Origin: Larimichthys crocea
Taxonomy: Eukaryota; Chordata; Actinopteri; Sciaenidae
NCBI RefSeq assembly: GCF_000972845.2
Contig: NC_040033.1
Span: 3,624,241 to 3,688,240, forward strand
DNA: 64,000 nt
Reading direction: 5' to 3'
This document shows positions 1-11,397 of the stretch, piece after piece (the stretch's first letter is position 1; the number at the start of each line of letters is the position of its first letter). Both the position numbers and the translations under genes were made by a program. The notes under the pieces are model-generated. The model saw nothing but the letters and a program-made list of their open reading frames with translations. It did not search any database and was not told where the DNA came from.

Positions 1-1
1 C

Positions 2-130
2 TACTGTAGCTTCTATTCTATGCGCCTTATAATGCGGTGCGCCCTATATATGAAAACAGTTTTAAAATAGGCCATTCATTGAAGGTGCGCCTTATAATCC
101 GATGCGCCTTGTAGTGCGGAAAATACAGTA
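2..130. mobile_element. Short MITE-like element with repeated GCGCCTTATAAT motif
   Basis: The segment has two similar copies of a motif of the form GTGCGCCTTATAATsCGrTGCGCC (about 20-44 and 83-108), and it begins TACTGTA and ends TACAGTA, so TACTGTA is inverted at the ends and flanked by TA. I recognise this type of 'GCGCCTTATAA' sequence as a common vertebrate non-autonomous DNA repeat, but I cannot name the family. It lies to the left of the transposase exons, possibly in the first intron of the hAT gene. Confidence 0.4.
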
Positions 131-639
131 CTTAGCATCTAATTAGGCTAACTGTAGCCTCATTGCAGGACCCATCTTTAGCGCGGCAACACTTAGCTAG
201 AAGAAAACTATAGATTCTTCTCTTATATTTGTAAAATGGACAACCTTGGCTACAACCTACAACACCCAATACCACCGTATAGTGTGATTTGGTGCATTTT
301 CAAGGGCTTCAGAAAAATGGTTACAGTTAATCCCAGCATCTCAACTAGTCTGCATTTCAAGTGGTCCTCCCTTACTCCTGTTTTTCATGATGTGTCGTGG
401 ATGTATCAAGTCAGGCCTAGCACTGTGGGTTTTGTAATTAGGCATGTTATTAGAGTACCAATGATAGATTTTTGGTTATGGGGTTGCTTGTGCAAGGCTT
501 GTATTGTAGAATTATAAGGATAACCCCCTTTTTAAATTTAATTTATCTTTTATCAGTAGTATCACACCACCTACGTCACCTATGTTGCTCATGATATAAT
601 TCTGAGAAAGTAAAGCTATACGTGTTTGTCTTGTTTCAG

Positions 640-2778
640 AGCAAGCATGACTGCCACTTGAAAAGATATGAGGACCTCACATCAGGTAAACGAAAGAGGA
701 AGACTGTAATTACCTCCCCCTCCATCAAGCAGCCCACACTGTTGGGGAGCTGGCCAATGCCCCATAGATCTGTTGACAAGGCCATTGTGAATTATGTTAT
801 CCATGGACTTCAGCCTTTGAGCATCGTAGAGCAAGAACCTTTCCGGAACTTTGTGTTCGACCTGGTGCCAAATACCAAAATAATGTCAAGAATCACACTC
901 ACATCTAGGATTGATGATGCTGCCAAACAAATGAAGATCAAAATGATTGTGGCCATGAAATCTGTGGACTACATCGCAACAACCACTGACTGCTGGTCAG
1001 CCAGAAGGCGCAGTTTCATTGGGGTCACGGCCCATTGGCTGGACCCTGAAAGTTTAAAAAGGGTCTTTGCGGCCCTGGCCTGTAAAAGATTAAAAGGCTC
1101 TCACACTTTTGACCTTTTGGCAAATGCACTCAATGATATCCATGCAGAGTTTGAAATACGGGGGAAGATAGTCACAACAACCACGGACAATGGCTCCAAC
1201 TTCATCAAAGCCTTCAAAGTCTTCGCTGAAGATGAAAATAACAATACCGGTGCTCAAGTTCAGGAGGAGGAGGAAGAAGCAGACAAAGATGAGGAGGTAG
1301 AGTTTGTTGACGCATCTTCCCTTTTGGATGGGGATGATTGTTTCGAATTCCAGGTTCCAAAGCACCAGCGTTGTGCATGCCACATTCTCAACCTCATAGC
1401 CACTACCGATGCCAACAAGGCAGTGTCCAATGACACATACAAGAAATTATACTATTCAACATTTGGCAAATGCAATGCACTTTGGAATAAATGGTCAAGA
1501 TCCTCAATAGCAGCTGAAAGTGTGGAAGACGCTTGCTCCCTCCAGCTTGTGCGACCGGTTGCAACAAGGTGGAACTCTGTGTTCATGGCTGTGGAGAGAC
1601 TGCTCCGGATCGTCAAAGAGAAGGGAGAGCCAGCCATGAGAGCTGTCTGCACAGATTTGAATGTTCCAATGTAAGTTTAAAATTTTTATTTTTTTTTATT
1701 ATATGGTACTCTCAAGCTCAATTCTGGTACATATTGTCTATTTGTAAAACAACTTAATTGAATGAATGGTAAAGCATTCCATCGCATGATAATGAACCAA
1801 TCATGTAGCAATACTGTTTTTTTTTGTCTTATTGTTACACCTAATCAATTAATGCCCAATCCTGTGTGTTCATGATTATGTTGTCTTCATCACAGGTTCA
1901 ATCCAGCTGAACTTGCATTCCTGTCAGAGTTTGCTGTTGTGATGACTCCACTTGCCCAAGCAACTAACATCTTGCAAGCGGAAACCAATGTCCAGATGGG
2001 TTGGCTCCTCCCAACCATCAAGCTCCTGAAAATTAAGCTGGACAGGGTCAAGCTCTCGCTAAAATACTGCAAGCCCCTTGTCGATGCTCTGCAGGCTGGC
2101 ATTGATGGTCGCTTTGGCCCTATGATGGAAGACCCAGAGCTGGTAGCCGCTGCTATTCTGCTTCCAAAGTTCCGGACAAATTGGACACAGGAAGATGAGA
2201 CAATCAAAATGGGTAACACACAATTCGCATATCAATCATACACCAAGTGCTTACTAACATGGATATTAGTCATGCATTAGCCCTTTCTTAGCCTGCATAA
2301 AGCCGTCATTTCCATTAAAATCAATATTTCTTACTGACCATGTCATGTTAAAATCTGTGGTTACTGTTATGACCGGTTGAGACTATTGTTTATAATGTAC
2401 TCTTATATTTTAGGAATGGACTATATCAAACAACACATTGAAGACTTCGTGTTGCAGTCTGGTGAGGTCAACAGGTCGAGCTCATCTGATGAAGAGGACT
2501 TTTTTTCTGGCATGAGGGGCTCAAAGGCGCAGGACGGCGCCAAACAGCTAGACGCCTACTTGTCCTGTTCAGCAGATAACCTGGATTTGCTCAAGTCTTT
2601 TCCAGCTGTGTGTAAGATGTCTGTTAAGTTAAACACACCCCTTCCAGCATCAGCAGCCTGCAAGAGGCTTTTTAGTATCACAGGATTAGTCTTTACCCCA
2701 AGAAGAGCGAGGCTGCAGGACTCCAATTTTGAAAACCAACTACTTTTGAGACTAAACAAAAGATTTGTAACTGCCTAA
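640..2778 (+). CDS. hAT-family (BED zinc-finger type) transposase, three exons, N-terminus missing
   Basis: Exons 640-1670, 1896-2212 and 2414-2778 splice at GT-AG junctions (donors gtaagt and gtaaca; acceptors ttgtttcag, catcacag and atattttag) and give 571 codons including the stop, with no frame break. The first exon holds the RNase H-like core, with TTTDCWSA and TTTTDNGSN carrying the likely two catalytic aspartates, and an acidic insertion (EEEEEADKDEE). The last exon holds the hAT dimerisation block LPASAACKRLFSITG, then PRRARLQDSNFENQLLLRLN. In this family the position before RLFS is normally Glu; here it is Lys (codon 2662-2664). A BED zinc finger would be encoded upstream of 640 and is not visible. 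Family members excise and reinsert DNA; this copy is probably not active. Confidence 0.85.
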
Positions 2779-3015
2779 CTGACTGTTTTATACAGATCAG
2801 CTTAAGGGGGTATGCACAGTGGAGGGGAAAATGCACAAGCAGGGAAGAGAAGGGAGGGATGCTGTGGGGGGGAGGGTCTGTTTTTGTTGAGAGCTCAGTG
2901 TTGTAAAGTAGCTGGTTAAGAGACAAACCTTGATTTGTTTGTTTACAAAGAGCTCAGTGTTGTAAAGTGCTCTACTCGTGTTTTTACATAAATGCTAACT
3001 ATGTGGCCTACTGGG

Positions 3016-3202
3016 GGGGTATTCTAAGTAGCTGGTTAAGAGACAAACCTGAATAAGTTAATCTGGAGGCAGTGGTTAACCTGATGATGGAAGAGCCCTT
3101 TGGCTTTCTGAAAAGGATGCTTCAGGGCTGTTCTATTATAAGGTTGACCATTAGGCTTGACTTGCCCAGGTTTGTCACTTAGCTATATTCTTGGAATACC
3201 CC
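3016..3202. mobile_element. MITE inside tandem unit 1
   Basis: About 187 bp bounded by imperfect inverted repeats: GGGGTATTCTAAGTAGCT at the left, and the reverse complement of the right end begins GGGGTATTCCAAGAATA. The match extends inward to a shared GACAAACCT. CTG lies on both outer sides and could be a 3-bp target duplication, which would suit a PIF/Harbinger-type element; that family call is inference. Confidence 0.55.
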
Positions 3203-3376
3203 TCTGGCCTTTTGAGATGTTTTAGTTGATGTGAGAAGTTAAGGTTGAAAAAATATCTATCTTCCAAAAAAGACTGATTTTTACAGGCAGCAGATACTTG
3301 ATTTGTTTGTTTACAAAGAGCTCAGTGTTGTAAAGTGCTCTACTCGTGTTTTTGCTAAGTATGTGGCCTACTGGGG

Positions 3377-3563
3377 GGGGTATTCTAAGTAGCTGGTTAA
3401 GAGACAAACCTGAATGAGTTAATCTGGAGGCAGTGGTTAACCTGATGATGGAAGAGCCCTTTGGCTTTCTGAAAAGGATGCTTCAGGGCTGTTCTATTAT
3501 AAGGTTGACCATTAGGCTTGACTTGCCCAGGTTTGTCACTTAGCTATATTCTTGGAATACCCC
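3377..3563. mobile_element. MITE inside tandem unit 2
   Basis: Same inverted-repeat element as the copy at 3016-3202, carried along by the tandem duplication rather than by an independent insertion, because the flanking bases are the same. Confidence 0.5.
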
Positions 3564-3745
3564 TCTGGCCTTTTGAGATGTTTTAGTTGATGTGAGAAGT
3601 TAAGGTTGAAAAAATATCTATCTTCCAAAAAAGACTGATTTTTACAGGCAGCAGATACTTGATTTGTTTGTTTACAAAGAGCTCAGTGTTGTAAAGTGCT
3701 CTACTCGTGTTTTTACATAAATGCTAACTATGTGGCCTACTGGGG

Positions 3746-3922
3746 GGGGTATTCTAAGTAGCTGGTTAAGAGACAAACCTGAATAAGTTAATCTGGAGGC
3801 AGTGGTTAACCTGATGATGGAAGAGCCCTTTGGCTTTCTGAAAAGGATGCTTCAGGGCTGTTCTATTATAAGGTTGACCATTAGGCTTGACTTGCCCAGG
3901 TTTGTCACTTAGCTATATTCTT
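3746..3922. mobile_element. MITE inside tandem unit 3
   Basis: Third copy of the same element. The unit diverges soon after it, at about 3948. Confidence 0.5.
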
Positions 3923-4022
3923 GGAATACCCCTCTGGCCTTTGAGATGTTTTAATTTTTTAACACTTGTATGTGGCCTTTTATTTCCTTGTACTGCTGCT
4001 TTGGCCAAAGAAGTTGTGCCTT

Positions 4023-4028
4023 AATAAA
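4023..4028 (+). terminator. Candidate polyadenylation signal of the hAT transposase gene
   Basis: AATAAA lies after the tandem array and before the terminal region, the expected place for the 3' end of the transposase mRNA. The 3'UTR would then contain the whole 1-kb array. Confidence 0.45.
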
Positions 4029-4047
4029 TATTTGAAATAATATAAAC

Positions 4048-4273
4048 AACAGTACTTGTACTTTTACTTCTACTTTTACTTTCAGTACTTGAGTAGCAAT
4101 TTTTTTACATACTTCTACTTGCAATACTTAAGTACAAAACATTTTGAATACTTTAGTACTTTTACTTAAGTATGGTGTTTAACGAACACTTCAACTTCTA
4201 CTCAAGTCAGTTTTTTGATATAGCACTTGTACTTCTACTCCACTCCTTTACTCCAGTACTTTATACATCTCTG
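4048..4273. repeat. hAT subterminal repeats and 3' terminal inverted repeat
   Basis: Many short AGTACTT / ACTTCTACTT / AAGTAC motifs in both directions lead to the terminus TATACATCTCTG. Clustered short motifs of this kind are where hAT transposases bind. Confidence 0.65.
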
Positions 4274-5693
4274 GGTATCAGTATGTTGGGAAATATCTGC
4301 GACAAATGACAATGCTACTGTTGATCAAATCAAACTTGTTACAGTCAGCAGAATATTCATCAGATTACTACATACATGTTGCAATCCTTACTCAGAATGG
4401 ATTTGTTTTTCATCAACTGTCCGCTGAGAGCTTGTGTTTGATGATGAATTTGATCTTTTAGCTTCGCATATTCACAGACTCACATTGAGGGTGTGCCCTC
4501 CCTTTCTTATACTTAAATTTGTCAGACTGGAGTTGCTAAACAATTACTCTAAGAAAAAAGACATGCAGCATGTTGGAGTTAAATGCGCTGATGATTTAGT
4601 TGTCAGCTTACACAAGGCAGGGCCTAATGTGGATCCCATAATGCTGTAGTCCTTAGAAAATGTTAAGAAAACCAAAAAATGGTTGTCAATCTGAGAAAGT
4701 CAGCACCAAACCTGATAGTGTAAGACAGAAATTGATACCCAGGGGAATTTTGAATCAAGTGTAAGTTTCTTTCTTTTTTTAATGGTACAAAAAAAACATT
4801 TTTTTCCAAGTCGTGATGGTTTTCATACATCTCTAATTGCTTTTCCAGGACCCATTCTCTGAACAGTTTGTCCATGTCTGATATTTATGTCCTAACTGCA
4901 GCTAACCGGAAGACACTGGATTGCCACACACACTTGGTCACTGTGGTCAGTCTGCTCTCTTTCCTAATGAAAGCAAACGTCACTTTTTTTAAACGTACTC
5001 TGCTTATCCTTGGTGTTTTTTTTTTGTCTACTTATGTGAGTTGATAAAGTAGACATTATGTGTTTTATGTGTTTTCTGCAATGACAGTGCCTCATGTATT
5101 ATTATTATTCTCCAGGGTATGTGTGAAGATTTGGTACTGACTGACAATGTTGGTCCTGATTTAATTGTGTTTTTAATAGTTTTTGGACCAAAGTGGAGCT
5201 CAGAAGAATAACACATATCAGGATACACAATGATATGATCATTGTCAGTTTGGGTCTTTTAATGGGATTTGATTGACAATAAGAAAAATATAGAATACCA
5301 CACATACATATTCTTGACCATGGCCCTCTCCCCAAAGAAGCTATTATCTTGTCTGATCAGAACCACTGACCAATGAGTGCTGAGCGCTGAAACAATTTCT
5401 CAGTAATGGCCATTCATTGCGTCAAAGCAGTGTCACAGCAGCATCAAGGAAGATGTTTTATCATGTCATAGAAGAAACCCACAAATGTAACATGATGTGG
5501 TTCTTTTAGAGTAATTCATGTGGCTTACAGGGACTCCTGAATCATCAATTATATATATAAAAAAAAGTAGGTCAATATGTCCTGGGAGGTACAACATGCA
5601 GTAAAAAATGATTAACTGTTTTTTTGTTCTTTAAATGTGCTTTTCTTTGGACTTTTTCCAGAGTTGTCTCAGAAACACAGCTGACAAAATAAA
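4274..5693. other. Non-coding stretch, nothing recognised
   Basis: A/T-rich sequence without splice-bounded coding potential. Short open frames here have no recognisable composition. It is right-flanking DNA of the hAT insertion. Confidence 0.5.
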
Positions 5694-6401
5694 ATGTCCC
5701 ACAAATGCAGATCTGATGTATGTACGTGTTTACACAGGGTTAAAATAACAAAGACATTTGTAAGTGACGTATAAAATTTAAGTTCATTATGCATAAATAA
5801 TTCATAAGTTAAACAATAATTTTAAGTTAAATAAATAAATAAATAAATAATCTGATGCAAATGTAAAATTGAGGTGTTAAAACGTCATGGGACAGATAAA
5901 AATGTTATTAGTCATTGTAATCAGTGAGTATTTCATGGCTGGAACTAATGTTTCCCAGGTGTGTTATCACTACGGTGAGATTTGTGGAGACTGTATACGA
6001 CACATTACGCATGTCATCAGGCTCTGTTATTTTCATTCATTCGTTACGTTAAAGTATGAAGTTTAAAGAAGACAACAAGTGACTCTAAAGGGACTGTAAA
6101 AGGACTTTAACCTCTTTTCACGGCAAGCGGCCAACGAGGTATTTGTTGAAGTTTGTATTTCTTTGTTTTATACGCACCTCATTTGTATTTCATTTTACAT
6201 GCTAACGTAGCTTCTACGTGTGTTTGCAATATGTTTGTTCATGTGAATACAGTTCTCACGGCGTAAAAGCGTGCTGGTGTGAGCAAGACGTGCAGGGATG
6301 AAAAGCAAGTTATGTCCGCAGCAATAAACGCCCGTTTCAAAGAACGACCTGTGTCTGTCCTGTTGTGAAGAGAGCTACAACATTACTGTCCCACAATGCA
6401 G
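5694..6401. repeat. Segment bounded by a 15-16 bp direct repeat; possible retro-insertion or LTR-like sequence
   Basis: TGTCCCACAAATGCAG at 5694 and TGTCCCACAATGCAG at 6387 flank about 680 bp. The right half (about 5960-6382) is CpG-richer than its surroundings and has an AATAAA at about 6322 followed by sequence ending in CTACAACA, which resembles an LTR 3' end. A (TAAA)n run is at 5826-5851. I could not find the 5-bp target duplication expected of a solo LTR, so the nature of the segment is open. Confidence 0.3.
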
Positions 6402-9400
6402 TGGTGCAGTATCTATGGACTGATGTGCATGTGCTTTTTTTTTATATTCTGTTCATACTGTTTGAGAGTTGTGTCCTGTAGATTGCATATTCTGTATATT
6501 GTTCACATAAACGCTCATTGGATGGTCATGTTTAGAAAGATGCAAAGCACATGGGAGAATATTTGTATTCAATCATAAGCTGATCTTCATTACTTCATTT
6601 TCATAAATATGATTCAGCAGCCTTTTGAAGTATCTTCACTGATGTTTAGAGCTAAAGAGAAAAATTAAAGGATTGCAAATGAAATCACTGAACTAAATGA
6701 ATTGCTCACTTTCACACCTTGAGTTCAGCAGTCTTATTGTCTGACTGCACATTGACTGTATGTTTTGATCACATTATGAAAAGAGGTAACTTGTAAATAA
6801 GTACTAAAGTACAAGGAGGATACAAGTCCAGCAGATCAGCGTTTGATCTGCTTTGGTCTGGAAATATGTGCGTGAGTATTACCATGGTTACCTAATGATA
6901 AGCATAAATTATAGCCATCGATTTTATCATTGCTTCCGGTTTGCAATCAGATAGAATTCAGAGAACTTTTTAGCTCAAATAACTGTCATAAAATCATGTG
7001 GTTTGTTTGTTTGCTTTTGGAAACCACCTGGAGTTCTTGCCTCGGATGTTTGCTCCACGACAAAGTTTGATTAACAACATTTAAAAGGAGGTTCAAAAAT
7101 GTGAGAAACAATCAGCACAGACCTTACATCTAAATGTCTAGTTGACCAATCAGATTGCTCGGTCGGACCTACTTGTTGTATAATTTGTTTTATAACTCCC
7201 TTTAAATGAAGATGATGTATGTTCTATCAAAGCTTACTTACTGAAAAAAATACTTGTAAAAAATTGCAATCAAAAAGTCAGTGTACAGAATTATGGTTTA
7301 TTTCAATAAAAATCATCTTACAACCGAACTACTAATGCAATGCATTGGAAAATGTACAAAATATATATACGTGTATAAAAAAATACTATTGTAAACATTG
7401 CCTTTTTCAAGCATTTACAAATATTAGACATAACATTAACTTTGAAAAGGTTATGAATCAATTGCATCTCGGATATTATAATATATTGCAAATACAGAGG
7501 ATAGACAACATCCTGCTGCACAAATCTGCAGTGGAAAAGAACTTACACATCATAAACTGCATCTGCAGGGAAGATGGTTATCGGCTAACACCTTGTATAT
7601 TCGATGTCAGTACTCAGAAATGACAGAACAGATCAGAAAAAAAGAAATGATTTCAAGATACCGGTCATGCTGAGTTAATATCAACCACAGCTACACTTTC
7701 AACTCAGTCACAGCATTACATTAAATTTGTGTACTCAGAGAAACAGGAGCTTACTCAATAGCAAAAGCGGAAGTGGCATGACACTGACAGAGTGCAGCAA
7801 AAAGCCAGGATGGAGTCGCTGACTGTATTGTCACAGACTACTTCCTGCCTGCTACCAACTGTCAGTTTTGGTTTACCAAACTTTAGCTGAGTATTTTGTT
7901 GTGTTTGATACACATTAAAATGATTAAGCACTTTATTATACCTACACCAAGCAAGGGTCCGGTGCCTTGCTCAAGAGCACATCTGGGGATGAACCAAGTC
8001 CTCATGGACTGAGTTCTGCCACCATCCTACCAATAGCCAATGCTTCCAGGTCAGCAAAATGCAAATTTAATATGTTTTAGTAGGCACTGAGGTTTTGGTT
8101 GAGGATATGTAGTTAAATGTATTTCCATATGATAAATCTCTGTATCATGAGTTTTCTACCTTTGAGCACTGTTGAGGACGGAAATCTGATGTGAATACAT
8201 ATATATTTGTGGCCTTCTACAACCCTGTGTCCTAAAAAACACTTCATACACTGCTTTGCTAAATAAGTGAATATGGAAGATAGCTATGATGGATAGTTGG
8301 GTGTACAAACATGGTTCACATCATTGTGTGCCATGTGCTGTTAGGTTTAGGCTGGTGAAACACTTGGTTAAAGGGTTACTCCTGTAAATGGTATTGTATT
8401 TCCATCAGGCAGACTTGCAGTTATCTAGAATAGGTCAAGCTAAAAAAAAAAAAAACGCTGGGTCCTACATTTCCCAAAATGCAACCAATAGAACAAATGG
8501 ATACTGACTATGTAATAAACATCTAATACATGTAATGACAGCATATTTCATTAGACCCTATTTTTCTCCCAAATGGTTTACATCTATCTAAGCCCACACC
8601 TCCAGTTTGTAACTAACACAAGCGTTGTAATAGACATTTTGAGTTTCAAGACAAGGCTGAAAGCTGCATTGTATTTGTTTTAACTTTGATAAGCTCCTTC
8701 CTGAGCCACAAAATCATCACACAATGTAAATATGGAGTCAACTTCATATGTAAAATCTGTGTGATGATCCTTTAAGTAAGATTAAATATTCGGTAATGCT
8801 TCAAATCAATTATAGTCAAGCAAGACCTCACTAACCTTAATTAAGTGCTTACCATGAATACATGAATCAAGCTTCAGCTAGTCCAATGAAAACAAATGAA
8901 ATACTTTGACAGTGACCATATTTTCAATATAAACCTTTCATTTTCATATTGATACAGCATTGAGTTTCCTGAAAATGTAATGCTTGCCTCTGCAAATATT
9001 AGCATTTTGTTTTTCTTTTGGGTTTCCTTTTTCCATTTTCAAAGTCTAACTGGCAGAAATCATTAAATCGTGTTCCCCTGGGGATGAATTGATTCCATTC
9101 TCCATGAAGTTTTCTCTACCACCAATCTCAGGCCAAAATATCGACTTTGTACAGAAAATAAGATACATTTAATATACATATAACTATAGATTTTGTTTAA
9201 TCACATTCATGATCCTCAGAGGATGAGCCCTTATTGTAACTACCCATTACAGTTGTATCTAGGGGAAATTTACTGAACTGGAAGGTCTCCATGGATAGCA
9301 AAATCATCAATACGTTGTTTCATCAAACTGTTACTGTGGGTTGTGATAAACAATGCAGCCTCTAGGGACTGCTAGCTGTAGCTTTATAGCTATACTCATT

Positions 9401-10159
9401 AAAATAGAATAATGCTGCAAACTAAGATTCCGAAAACCTGGAGACCAAAGGCAAAATTTGACATACAGAAAAGTTGTGTAATATATTCATACAGTAAACT
9501 CATATTTATCATAATGATAAAAATGCAAATATAACAATAGTAATAAATAGAAGTTTAATCACTCTAAGATCTCCACTCTTCCAGCAGGACTATTGATATA
9601 ATGCACACCTGAATTTCCCATTTTTAAAGGTTTGAATGACTCCATACCGCACAGCTCGCTACTCTTACAGCAGTGACACTTTGAAACCTGCCAAACTTAC
9701 TTTGACAAGTCAAAATTTTACAGTTTGAGAGCAACAAACAACAGTTTGGAAACTGGTGTCCTGAAGACTGTACCAGAGAGAGACACACTAACTGTTGTTT
9801 CACTCCACAAGGCATTTGGAAGGGTTCCAAGTCTTTGGCCAAGTTTTCTGATGACATATTGGACTTATCAGTCCAGAGCATATTTCTTTGGAATTTTAAA
9901 TCTCTTATCTTGGGAAATTAGGACAGTAGCCATTTCCCATGAAACAACCAAGTGTGTATGTAAATAGCTATGATAGTGTTAATGTTTAAAAAAAAAACAT
10001 ATGCTTATTCCTGTAGTTGAATGCTCATTGCTTTTCGCCTCATATGATTCCTATAGCAGCTTACTGTTGCTGAATCCCCTTTAACTGGAACTGTAATCGT
10101 GACCTGTTTCCACTCCCACTGAGTCATTTCCCCACATAGCTGGAGTGACTGAAAATGTG
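6402..10159. other. Intergenic DNA downstream of col21a1, few recognisable features
   Basis: No coding exon was found. A fragment at about 7945-8045 with CCGGTGCCTTGCTCAAGAGC resembles the 'cttgctcaagggcac' part of teleost repeats. The rest is A/T-rich single-copy-looking DNA. Confidence 0.5.
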
Positions 10160-11397
10160 TTTCCCCTTGCTCACACTGCACTGAAGACTTTTACACCCCA
10201 CCCACTTACTATGTGGGTGTCACCTTGGTCTCTTCAGCTTTGCCACTGACAGTGACTGACTAGATTCCAATGATGTCTTCCAGAAGAGGGAACATCATTG
10301 GATTCTAACCTGCACATTTGTTATAACCTGTGCCTTGGACCAGATCACGCATGTCTGGCCTGGTCTGGGCTGCCCAAGCCAGAGTACACAGTATGTCTAT
10401 ACTGTGATTTTCTGTTCTTAGGTAGAGAAGCACCCTTAGAAGAGATGGATATTGAATTTTGGCCCAGGTAGCTAGACACAACCCTGTATAGCCTGACTTT
10501 TCAACCATCAAAAACCAAAGAACCAAAATCTGCAGTCGCTGTGGAGCCAGGAAAACTAAATGCACCTGTCTCCCTCTGTTCCTATCACCAGAGTGGGAGA
10601 TTTCACAAAGTGCAACTTCCCTTCCATTACATCCTTAGAGCCTAACCTGATGATGTGTTTTAGTGTAAAACAAACCACCCCAATGTTTGGACTGATGGCT
10701 CTACTAACCTAGGGAGACCAGATGATTGCTAGCCTGACCAACATCTCCCTGCTTTATGACAAAATGTCCGGATACCATAACAGACAAAGTGAAAAAGGAG
10801 CTTTTAGATGACCCCATCTGTTCAGGCCACATATGTGCTCAGTGGTAAACCACCCGATGACGGTGCATGAGCTGGCTGTGTCTAAATTTCCGGTTAAAGT
10901 TAGAGTTGACATCCCCACTCCAGTGTACGTGACCGGGGACTTGTCTGTATAGAACATTTCTGAGTCTAAATTAGAAAGAATTGGCAACATCTCCTGAGCA
11001 GGTTCCCTTTAATTCCCTTGTGGTGATACTGTCCTTCTACTCAAAGTGTGTTGTGTTATGACACATTGGCCAGGTACGAACTGGTTATTGATTCATGTGA
11101 AGTAGGTGTGTGTTTGTGCTTGTGGGTACTGGACGCACAAAGTGGAGCAAGGGCCATGTCCTGCTTCACCCCTACCCCAGGCTATGCCTATACTTATAGA
11201 AGGTTTATTAATTCAACTGTAAGTCCATATTATCTGAGAACAGCCCACTAAGCTGTGGACCCATACAGTCCTTTAACTAGCTGAAGAAAATGTCCGTTTT
11301 TGGAGTTGGTTGTTGAGCCAGGTGAGACTGAGGTGAGGCCCACCATAGTATTAGGAGTGATGTAAAAGTCTTCAGTGCAAACATGAGTGGGATAAAC
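10160..11397. mobile_element. 1.24-kb element bounded by ~75-bp inverted repeats
   Basis: The left arm (10160-10238) contains GCACTGAAGACTTTTACA and the right arm (about 11320-11397) contains its exact reverse complement TGTAAAAGTCTTCAGTGC. The similarity continues on both sides: TACTATG-TGGG-TCACC-GTCTC in the left arm matches the reverse complement of the right. The 1.08-kb interior has no intact reading frame. I do not recognise the family; it could be a non-autonomous DNA transposon. Confidence 0.5.

Larger units (their letters stand above)
2950..3948. repeat. Tandem array of ~365-bp units (three copies, last truncated)
   Basis: Units start with GAGCTCAGTGTTGTAAAGTG at 2950, 3318 and 3679, giving periods of 368 and 361 bp. 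The copies are almost identical; unit 2 lacks the 'acataaatgctaac' stretch and the G-run differs by one base. A collapsed unit at 2890-2949 joins the same start directly to tagctggttaagagacaaacc and the unit end. The array lies between the transposase stop and the 3' terminus of the hAT element, so it is an internal amplification of the transposon. Confidence 0.9.
1..4273 (+). mobile_element. BED-type hAT DNA transposon, 3' part (left end outside window)
   Basis: The transposase reading frame at 640-2778 is followed by a polyadenylation hexamer and by a region full of AGTACTT/AAGTAC motifs that ends in TATACATCTCTG at 4273. Read from the other strand this is CAGAGATGTATA, the type of terminal inverted repeat seen on teleost BED-hAT elements. 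The next eight bases, ggtatcag, would be the target-site copy, but the left partner is not in view. No matching left terminus is present in 1-639, so the element starts outside the window. The assignment of the segment before base 640 to the same element is inference. Confidence 0.7.

Noticed and set aside
236..517. 93-codon open frame before the hAT exons as the BED zinc-finger exon
   Set aside because: It lacks the Cys-Cys-His-His spacing of a BED finger and has no recognisable domain.
2950..3948. CRISPR-like regular repeats
   Set aside because: Units are ~365 bp, directly adjacent without variable spacers, and in a vertebrate transposon.
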